Assembly (NCBI GenBank): GCA_024636405.1
Contig: JAGXHC010000278.1
Span: 1-20,055 of the forward strand
DNA: 20,055 nt
Source: Sulfitobacter sp.
Lineage (GTDB): Bacteria > Pseudomonadota > Alphaproteobacteria > Rhodobacterales > Rhodobacteraceae
Direction of reading: 5' to 3'
Part shown: positions 14,303-20,055 of the stretch, piece by piece
How positions within the stretch are numbered: the first letter of the stretch is position 1
How the letters are laid out: each line of letters starts with the position of its first letter
Notes under the pieces: model-generated
Databases searched by the model: none
Seen by the model: only the letters and a program-made list of their open reading frames with translations
What the model was told of the DNA's origin: nothing
Translations under genes and position numbers: made by a program

Positions 14303-16015
14303 TTACTGCCAGGACTTGATCAGCTCGTCATAGCTGATGGTCTCTGGCTCAGGATCTTCGTTATCAAGCTTGGCAACAGGCGAACCTTCCTGCTCCAGCC
14401 AGAACGACGCGTCCTTTACCTCGTTCATCTTCGGACCCAAGTCGCCCTGAACGCCGGAACGCTCGATGCGCTCCATCACTTTTTCCTGCTCGGCACACAG
14501 GCTGTCCAATGCTTCCTGTGCGGTCTTCGCACCGGACATTGCATCGCCAATGTTCTGCCACCACAGCTGTGCCAGCTTTGGGTAATCCGGCACGTTTGTA
14601 CCGGTTGGGGACCATGCCACACGCGCAGGCGAACGGTAGAATTCCACCAGACCGCCCAGTTTCGGCGCCCGCTCGGTAAAGCTTTCGTGCTGGATCGTCG
14701 ATTCACGAATGAACGTCAGACCGGCATGGGATTTTTCCACATCCACCGTCTTGGAGGTGACAAACTGCGCATAAAGCCATGCGGCCTTGGCACGGTCCAC
14801 TGGTGTGCTTTCCATCAAGGTCCACGACCCCACGTCCTGATAGCCGACCTTCTGGCCGTCTTTCCAGTATGCGCCGTGCGGTGACGGTGCCATGCGCCAC
14901 TTTGGCGTGCCGTCCTCGTTCAGCACAGCCTTGGCCGCATCGTTTACCATGTCAGCGGTGAACGCGGTGTACCAGAACATCTGCTGGGCAATCGCGCCCT
15001 GTGCAGGCACTGGTCCGGCCTCGCCAAAGGTCATACCGGCGGCTGCGGGTGGCGTGTATTTCTCCAGCCACTCGATCGACTTGTTGATCGCATAGACCGC
15101 TGCGGCATCGTTGGTGGCACCGCCCCGTGTGACGCAAGATCCGACGGGTTGTGAATTTTCATTCACCCGGATGCCCCATTCATCGACCGGCAGGCCGTTG
15201 GGTTCACCGACATCGCCCATGCCCGCCATCGACATCCACGCATCGGTATAGCGCCAGCCAAGCGATGGGTCTTTCTTGCCGTAGTCCATGTTGCCATAAA
15301 CCTCGACACCGTCGATGGTGCGACCGGTAAAGAATTCGGCAATGTCCTCATAAGCGGACCAGTTGACCGGCACGCCCAAATCATAGCCGTACTTTTCCTT
15401 GAATTCGGCCATCAGTTCGGGATCGGTGAACCAATCCTGGCGGAACCAATACAGGTTCGCGAACTGCTGGTCGGGCAGTTGGTACAGATCACCATCCGGC
15501 GACGTGGTGAAATCCAGACCGATGAAATCGGTCAGATCCAGACCGGGGTTGGTCACGTCCTTGCCTTCGCCCGCCATCCAATCGGTCAGGCTGCGCGCCT
15601 GCTTGTAGCGCCAGTGGGTGCCAATCAGGTCGCTGTCGTTGATGTAGGCATCATAGATATTCTCGCCCGACTGCATTTGTGTTTGCAGCTTTTCGACAAC
15701 GTCGCCTTCGCCGATCAGGTCATGGGTGATGTTGATCCCCGTGATCGCTGTGAACGCGGGCGCCAGCACATTGGCCTCGTATTCATGGGTCGTGATGGTT
15801 TCGGACACCACCTTGATGTCCATCCCCTTAAAGGCCTCTGCCGCGTCGATGAAAAACTGCATCTCCGCTTCTTGCTCTTCGCGGCTCAGCGCCGAGCGTT
15901 CGATGGTTTCATCGAGAAACTTCTTCGCCGCTTCCATATCGGCAAAGACCGGCCCGGCCAGCAGACCAAGCGTGGCCGCGAGCGCGGTGCTTGATTTCAT
16001 GATTGATAGTCGCAT
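14303..16015 (-). CDS. glpV: Glycerol ABC transporter, periplasmic substrate-binding protein
   Basis: The protein has 570 residues from the ATG at 16015, chosen because GGGAGG stands 5 bases upstream; a further in-frame ATG at 16033 overlaps that site. It has a signal peptide (STALAATLGLLAGPVFA, cleavage before Asp26). It is an extracellular solute-binding protein, larger than most sugar-binding members, as is usual for the alphaproteobacterial glycerol binder. It would capture glycerol in the periplasm and deliver it to GlpP/GlpQ. It follows the small membrane protein by 72 bp and is the last gene before the terminator. The specificity is inferred from synteny with the characterised rhizobial glpSTPQUV system and from the adjacent glpK. 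Confidence 0.9.
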   Translation of the reverse strand: MRLSIMKSSTALAATLGLLAGPVFADMEAAKKFLDETIERSALSREEQEAEMQFFIDAAEAFKGMDIKVVSETITTHEYEANVLAPAFTAITGINITHDLIGEGDVVEKLQTQMQSGENIYDAYINDSDLIGTHWRYKQARSLTDWMAGEGKDVTNPGLDLTDFIGLDFTTSPDGDLYQLPDQQFANLYWFRQDWFTDPELMAEFKEKYGYDLGVPVNWSAYEDIAEFFTGRTIDGVEVYGNMDYGKKDPSLGWRYTDAWMSMAGMGDVGEPNGLPVDEWGIRVNENSQPVGSCVTRGGATNDAAAVYAINKSIEWLEKYTPPAAAGMTFGEAGPVPAQGAIAQQMFWYTAFTADMVNDAAKAVLNEDGTPKWRMAPSPHGAYWKDGQKVGYQDVGSWTLMESTPVDRAKAAWLYAQFVTSKTVDVEKSHAGLTFIRESTIQHESFTERAPKLGGLVEFYRSPARVAWSPTGTNVPDYPKLAQLWWQNIGDAMSGAKTAQEALDSLCAEQEKVMERIERSGVQGDLGPKMNEVKDASFWLEQEGSPVAKLDNEDPEPETISYDELIKSWQ

Positions 16016-16087
16016 TCTGTCCTCCCTAGACATTTGAATGGGTCGTATGTGGCGCCCCGGAAATACCGGATCCGCCGGTTGTTGCGC

Positions 16088-16360
16088 CTATACCCAACGG
16101 AAAACCGCTGCCGCATAGACCAGACAGACCAGCAGCGCAAAGGGCTGCGGGCCCGCCTCGAAACCCAGCCAGATCAAATTGATAAAGGCCGAGCCGAGAA
16201 GCGTGATGAACAAACGGTCACCACGGGTTGTTTCAATCCGCAGGATGCCGACACGCGGCGTCTCGGGGAATTTGATCGCGAGCACCGTAAAGGTGATTAG
16301 TAACGCCGCGATGACAGCAAAAAAGATTGCGGTCGGCATGGTCCAGGCCATCCATCTCAT
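16088..16360 (-). CDS. glpU: DUF2160 small membrane protein of the glycerol transporter
   Basis: The 90-residue protein is almost wholly hydrophobic, with three likely membrane segments near residues 6-30, 49-69 and 72-88. It belongs to the small integral membrane family (DUF2160) that is encoded in alphaproteobacterial glycerol transporter operons. Its exact role is unknown; position suggests an accessory subunit of the permease. Its ATG overlaps the preceding ORF's stop by four bases (ATGA), and its ribosome binding site GAGGAG lies inside that ORF's last codons. Therefore translation is probably coupled to the upstream 95-residue ORF. Confidence 0.88.
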   Translation of the reverse strand: MRWMAWTMPTAIFFAVIAALLITFTVLAIKFPETPRVGILRIETTRGDRLFITLLGSAFINLIWLGFEAGPQPFALLVCLVYAAAVFRWV

Positions 16361-16644
16361 TTGGGCAACTCCTCGTATCGCGCGGTGAAGTAAGGATTTT
16401 CGCCCACGGATATTCCGTATGGATCACGCGAAATATGAGGATCGAGGAGATTTCGTTTGCCTTTACGTCCTCGCCTGAGTGAGCATTCTACGATTTCGTC
16501 TCTAGTTAAGTCTTGACAGACTAACCTCTGAAGGACCGTTATCAGCTCCGATTCACTGAACATCCCACCGGAAAACTCGCGCGAGTAGATAGAGGTGAGA
16601 CTGTCGAAGCCTTCGACAAATAGCTTGTGAGTACTTCTCACCAT
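16357..16644 (-). CDS. Unrecognised 95-residue protein inserted in the glycerol transporter operon
   Basis: The frame lies exactly between glpQ and glpU: its ATG overlaps the glpQ stop (TGATG) and its own stop overlaps the glpU start (ATGA). It has no match that I recognise. The protein is soluble, without signal peptide or membrane segment; it has a helix-rich start (SESELITVLQRLVCQDLTRDEIVE), a basic patch (RRGRKGKR, about 58-65) and a Tyr/Pro-rich tail (PYGISVGENPYFTARYEELPK). By eye its base composition is near 48% GC, clearly below its neighbours. Related glycerol operons that I know go straight from glpQ to glpU, so this looks like a gained gene that kept the operon's coupling. A GTG three bases earlier (16647) is an alternative start. 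Confidence 0.65.
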   Translation of the reverse strand: MVRSTHKLFVEGFDSLTSIYSREFSGGMFSESELITVLQRLVCQDLTRDEIVECSLRRGRKGKRNLLDPHISRDPYGISVGENPYFTARYEELPK

Positions 16645-17534
16645 CACACCCTCCCCAACGCGAAACCCTTCGCGATGTAATTGCGGACAAAATAGATCAC
16701 CAGCGCGCCGGGCACGATGGTCAGCACCCCCGCCGCCGCCAGCACGCCCCAGTCAAGGCCGGAGGCCGACACCGTGCGTGTCATCGTGGCAGCGATGGGT
16801 TTGGCATCCACCGATGTCAGCGTGCGTGACAGCAGCAGTTCCACCCATGAGAACATGAAGCAGAAAAATGCCGCGACGCCGATGCCGCTGGCGATCAATG
16901 GCGTGAAGATGCGGATGAAAAAGCGCGGGAACGAATAGCCGTCCAGATACGCTGTCTCGTCGATCTCCTTGGGCACGCCGCGCATGAACCCTTCGAGGAT
17001 CCACACCGCCAGCGGCACGTTGAACAGACAATGCGCCAGCGCGACGGCGATGTGCGTGTCGAACAGACCCACCGACGAATAAAGCTGAAAGAACGGCAGC
17101 GCAAAAACCGCAGGCGGCGCCATCCGGTTGGTCAGCAGCCAGAAAAACAGATGTTTGTCACCCATGAACGAATAGCGGCTGAACGCATAGGCGGCAGGCA
17201 GCGCCACGGTCAGGCTGATCACCGTGTTCATCACCACATAGATCAGACTGTTGACATAGCCCATGTACCAGCTCGGATCGGTCAGGATCTTGGTGTAGTT
17301 GGCCAGCGTCAGATCACGCGGAAAAAGCGAGAACGAACCAAGGATTTCGGCGTTGGTCTTCAGGCTCATGTTGATCAGCCAATAGATCGGCAGCAGCAGG
17401 AAGATCAGGTAAACCGCCATGACAATGGCCGATCCGTTGGGGCGGAACCGCTGCTTTCGCGTGGCATATGCCGTGTCGGTCACTGCACCGGGCAGGCCGG
17501 ACGCGCCGGGCGCTTGGACTGTTGCGTCGGTCAT
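16644..17534 (-). CDS. glpQ: Glycerol ABC transporter permease
   Basis: The protein has 296 residues from the ATG at 17534, which overlaps the glpP stop (TGATG). It is a MalG-type permease of the carbohydrate-uptake family: a first membrane segment near 38-58 (SAIVMAVYLIFLLLPIYWLI), a long periplasmic stretch, a core of further segments, and the EAA loop EIDETAYLDGYSFPRFFIRIFTPL, which docks on the ATPase. It forms the channel with GlpP. The stop overlaps the start of the 95-residue ORF in the same GTGTGATG context found at its own start. Confidence 0.93.
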   Translation of the reverse strand: MTDATVQAPGASGLPGAVTDTAYATRKQRFRPNGSAIVMAVYLIFLLLPIYWLINMSLKTNAEILGSFSLFPRDLTLANYTKILTDPSWYMGYVNSLIYVVMNTVISLTVALPAAYAFSRYSFMGDKHLFFWLLTNRMAPPAVFALPFFQLYSSVGLFDTHIAVALAHCLFNVPLAVWILEGFMRGVPKEIDETAYLDGYSFPRFFIRIFTPLIASGIGVAAFFCFMFSWVELLLSRTLTSVDAKPIAATMTRTVSASGLDWGVLAAAGVLTIVPGALVIYFVRNYIAKGFALGRV

Positions 17535-18406
17535 CACACACCATCCCTTTTATCAAGGTTGACCATCACGGTGTAGAACACCCACGATATCAGCAGGATC
17601 ACCAGAAAATACATCAGGCTGAACGCCGCTGCCGGGCCCAGATCAAACTGGCCGATGGCCATCTTGACCAGATCAATCGACAGGAACGTGGTCGCATTGC
17701 CCGGCCCGCCACCTGTCACCACGAACGGTTCGGTGTAGATCATGAAACTGTCCATGAACCGCAGCAGGATCGCGATCATCAGCACACCCGCCATCTTTGG
17801 CAGTTCGATATAGCGGAACACGGCCCAACGGCTGGCCTGATCAATCTTGGCCGCCTGATAATAGGCGTCCGGGATCGACTGCAATCCGGCATAGGCCAGC
17901 AGCGCCACCAGCGAGGTCCAGTGCCACACATCCATCACGATCACCGTGATCCAGGCCGCTGTAATGTCCTGGGTATAATTATACGACACCCCCAGCTGAT
18001 CCAGCGTATAGCCCAGCAATCCAATGTCCACGCGTCCGAAGATCTGCCAGATGGTGCCGACAACGTTCCACGGGATCAGCAGCGGCAGCGACATCAGCAC
18101 CAGACAAAGCGACGCCCAGAACCCCTTTTTGGGCATGTTGAGCGCCACGAAAATGCCCAAAGGCACCTCAATCGCAAGGATGATCGCGGAAAAGATCAAT
18201 TGCCGCCCCAGCGCATCCCACATCCGGTCACTGGCCAGCATGTCGGAGAACCATTCCAGCCCCGCCCAGAAGAACTGGTTTTGCCCGAATGTGTCCTGAA
18301 CCGAATAATTGACCACGGTCATAAGCGGAATGACGGCGGAAAACGCGACAAGGATCAGCACGGGCAGCACAAGGAACCATGCCTTTTGATTGACGGTCTT
18401 GTTCAT
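17534..18406 (-). CDS. glpP: Glycerol ABC transporter permease
   Basis: The 290-residue protein is a MalF/UgpA-type permease, with an N-terminal membrane segment (AWFLVLPVLILVAFSAVIPLM), about five more, and an EAA loop IPDAYYQAAKIDQASRWAVFRYIELP that contacts the ATPase. VVTGGGPGNATTFLSIDL is a characteristic late-permease stretch of this family. Its ATG overlaps the glpT stop by four bases (ATGA). With GlpQ it forms the membrane channel for glycerol. Confidence 0.93.
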   Translation of the reverse strand: MNKTVNQKAWFLVLPVLILVAFSAVIPLMTVVNYSVQDTFGQNQFFWAGLEWFSDMLASDRMWDALGRQLIFSAIILAIEVPLGIFVALNMPKKGFWASLCLVLMSLPLLIPWNVVGTIWQIFGRVDIGLLGYTLDQLGVSYNYTQDITAAWITVIVMDVWHWTSLVALLAYAGLQSIPDAYYQAAKIDQASRWAVFRYIELPKMAGVLMIAILLRFMDSFMIYTEPFVVTGGGPGNATTFLSIDLVKMAIGQFDLGPAAAFSLMYFLVILLISWVFYTVMVNLDKRDGV

Positions 18407-19491
18407 GCGGCTTCCCCCTCGGCGCGCACGCGCCAGTCATCGGCATAGACGTTGATGCCAGCCGGATCGAAGGTCACTGCGTTGGTGCTTTCGGGCACCT
18501 CCGCCCCTTCTTCGGCAATCGCGTTGATCTGCGCGCCTTCCACGTCCAGCCGGATGATCTTGTGACGGCCCACGTCTTCGACCCGCGTCACGCGGGCAGG
18601 CACGCCGCCGCCGACTTGGGACAGGCGCACGAATTCTGGCCGCACGCCAATCTGTACCTTTGCGCCCTCGGGCCGGTATCCCGCCCCCAGCGGCACCTGC
18701 GCACCCGCCACCGTTGCCATGTCACCGCTGATCTGCGCGGGCAGCAGGTTCATCCCCGGCGAGCCAATGAAATACCCCACAAAGGTATGCGCCGGCCGCT
18801 CGAACAATTCCTGCGGTGTGCCGATCTGCACAACGCGCCCATCGTACATCACCACCACCTTGTCGGCAAACGTCAGCGCCTCCGTCTGGTCGTGGGTCAC
18901 ATAGATCATCGTATGCCCAAATTCGTTGTGCAGCGATTTCAACTGGGTGCGCAGCTCCCATTTCATATGCGGATCAATCACCGTCAGCGGCTCATCGAAC
19001 AACAGCGCATTCACGTCCTCGCGCACCATTCCGCGCCCCAGCGATATTTTCTGCTTGGCGTCCGCCGTCAGCCCGCGCGCCTTGCGGTTCAGCTGATCCT
19101 CCATGCCGATCATCGCCGCGATCTGCTGTACCCTTTGCGCGATATAGCCCGCATCCGCGCCCCTGTTGCGCAGCGGAAAGGCCAGATTATCGCGCACCGT
19201 CATCGTGTCATAGACCACCGGAAACTGGAAAACCTGCGCAATATTGCGCGCCGCGGTCGGTGCATGGGTCACGTCCACGTCATCAAACAGGATGCGTCCC
19301 TGACTGGGATGCAAAAGCCCTGATATGATATTGAGCAGCGTGGACTTGCCACAGCCCGATGCGCCCAGCAGGGCATAGGCTTCGCCGTCCACCCAATCAT
19401 GATTAAGCTCCTTGAGCGCGAAATCAGTCTCAGACTTGGGGTGCGGCAGATAGGAATGCGCAAGGTTATCCAGCGTGATCTTGGCCATCAT
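18403..19491 (-). CDS. glpT: Glycerol ABC transporter ATP-binding subunit with degenerate signature
   Basis: The 362-residue protein is a MalK/UgpC-type ATPase with a regulatory beta domain after about residue 230. It has Walker A GASGCGKST (43-51), a Q-loop at Gln89, Walker B NALLFDEP with Asp166 and Glu167, and the switch His200 in YVTHDQTEAL. The ABC signature, normally LSGGQ, is replaced by LTADAKQ (141-147), and the D-loop reads LTVID. Its ATP site is thus intact but the signature it offers to its partner is not canonical. The ATG overlaps the glpS stop (ATGATG), with GGAGG upstream. It is named by synteny with the rhizobial glycerol system and is not the major facilitator GlpT of E. coli. 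Confidence 0.92.
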   Translation of the reverse strand: MMAKITLDNLAHSYLPHPKSETDFALKELNHDWVDGEAYALLGASGCGKSTLLNIISGLLHPSQGRILFDDVDVTHAPTAARNIAQVFQFPVVYDTMTVRDNLAFPLRNRGADAGYIAQRVQQIAAMIGMEDQLNRKARGLTADAKQKISLGRGMVREDVNALLFDEPLTVIDPHMKWELRTQLKSLHNEFGHTMIYVTHDQTEALTFADKVVVMYDGRVVQIGTPQELFERPAHTFVGYFIGSPGMNLLPAQISGDMATVAGAQVPLGAGYRPEGAKVQIGVRPEFVRLSQVGGGVPARVTRVEDVGRHKIIRLDVEGAQINAIAEEGAEVPESTNAVTFDPAGINVYADDWRVRAEGEAA

Positions 19492-20024
19492 GCAGCCTCC
19501 GCATAAGGGGCGGCGGACACCAATGCGCCATCCGGTCCGAAAACGTAGACATGCGCCGGATCAAGATAAACCCGCAGATCCTGCCCCGGCTTCAGCGTCT
19601 GCACGCCGTGCACCAGACCGACCCAGCGCGCGCCGTGGTGTTCAAGGTGCACAAACGTCTCTGACCCGGTGATCTCGGTCACGCTCAGCCTCGTGTCGAA
19701 CGCCAGCGCCCCCTGCCCTGCCGGTTTCAGCGCCAGATGGTTGGGCCGGAAACCGGCGGTGTACCGGCCATCCGCCAGCGCGGTCATTCCCGCAGGCAAA
19801 GGCGCCTCGCCATCGCCACCAAAGACCAACGTCTGCCCGCGCTTTTCAACCTCAAGAAAATTCATCGGCGGATCGGAAAATACCCGCGCCGTGGTGGCAT
19901 CCATCGGGCGGCGGTACACGCTGGGCGTCGGCCCGAATTGCGTCACGCGCCCTTCCCACAAGGTCGCAGTATTGCCGCCCAGCAAAAGCGCCTCTTCCGG
20001 CTCTGTCGTTGCATAGACAAAGAT
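19488..20024 (-). CDS. glpS: Glycerol ABC transporter ATP-binding subunit, 5' truncated at contig end
   Basis: About 178 C-terminal residues remain: the end of the ATPase domain from the switch-loop strand IFVYATTEPEEALLLGG, followed by the MalK-type beta domain. Walker A, Q-loop, signature and Walker B are missing because the contig ends. In the switch loop, the position of the usual histidine (VTHDQxEA) is threonine (ATTEPEEA; codon 20004-20006). The frame continues to an apparent ATG at 20039, but those first five codons (Met-Tyr-Lys-Arg-Gln) are adapter sequence, so the apparent start is an artefact. It is the first glp gene visible and would pair with GlpT; an upstream glpD or regulator cannot be seen. 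Confidence 0.9.
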   Translation of the reverse strand: MFVYATTEPEEALLLGGNTATLWEGRVTQFGPTPSVYRRPMDATTARVFSDPPMNFLEVEKRGQTLVFGGDGEAPLPAGMTALADGRYTAGFRPNHLALKPAGQGALAFDTRLSVTEITGSETFVHLEHHGARWVGLVHGVQTLKPGQDLRVYLDPAHVYVFGPDGALVSAAPYAEAA

Positions 20025-20055
20025 CTGTCTCTTATACACATCTGACGCTGCCGAC
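20025..20055. other. Nextera/Tn5 sequencing adapter at contig end
   Basis: The last 31 bases begin with the 19-bp Tn5 mosaic end CTGTCTCTTATACACATCT and continue with GACGCTGCCGAC, the reverse complement of the Nextera read-1 adapter. This is library DNA left untrimmed, not part of the genome. It marks the true end of the assembled sequence and creates the false N-terminus MYKRQ on the truncated glpS. Confidence 0.97.

Noticed and set aside
17468..18448. A 326-codon plus-strand open frame opposite glpP
   Set aside because: The minus strand encodes a clear permease with an EAA loop; the plus translation is rich in His, Gln and Arg, typical of the complement of membrane protein codons.
20025..20055. 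A Tn5-type transposon end
   Set aside because: The mosaic end is followed by synthetic read-1 adapter and stops at the contig edge, so it is library sequence.

Overview
The window looks like chromosomal DNA from a member of the Rhodobacteraceae (marine Roseobacter-type Alphaproteobacteria). The grounds are its high GC content, tightly packed operons with ATGA and TGATG overlaps, the glpSTPQUV-type glycerol ABC transporter typical of Alphaproteobacteria, and an FnrL-type site. No rRNA, tRNA, CRISPR array or insertion sequence was seen. The right edge is a true contig end: the last 31 bases are Nextera sequencing adapter, not genome. Layout: (1) 1-2331, minus strand: the membrane half of an ABC exporter running off the left edge, a weak 64-codon frame, and a two-domain universal stress protein with a perfect FNR box upstream. 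(2) 2332-10557: a divergent catabolic cluster. On the minus strand are a possible small protein, an N,N-dimethylformamidase-like large subunit and a class A flavin monooxygenase of the 3-hydroxybenzoate 4-monooxygenase/phenol hydroxylase type. On the plus strand are the three subunits of a molybdenum hydroxylase (FAD, 2Fe-2S and Mo subunits) and a MoaD/ThiS-like protein ending in Gly-Gly, all overlapping. (3) 10573-11669: a small cupin, then a chromosomal ccdAB toxin-antitoxin pair with a clear sigma-70 promoter and an adjoining inverted repeat. (4) 11704-20024, minus strand: glycerol uptake and phosphorylation. In transcription order these are glpS (truncated), glpT, glpP, glpQ, an unrecognised 95-residue ORF, glpU (DUF2160), glpV, a terminator, a secreted lactonase-like metallo-beta-lactamase-fold protein, a second hairpin, and glpK. 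How the genes work together: GlpV would bind glycerol in the periplasm, GlpPQ with GlpU form the membrane part, GlpST supply ATP hydrolysis, and GlpK phosphorylates the imported glycerol. The divergent cluster looks like a dedicated pathway for an N-heteroaromatic or amide compound: a Mo hydroxylase adds oxygen from water to a ring carbon, a flavin monooxygenase oxidises the ring, and a dimethylformamidase-like hydrolase cuts an amide. The substrate cannot be read from the sequence. The most interesting items are this cluster, the low-GC orphan ORF embedded in the glycerol operon, the asymmetric transporter ATPases, and the CcdB whose C-terminal tryptophan is missing.
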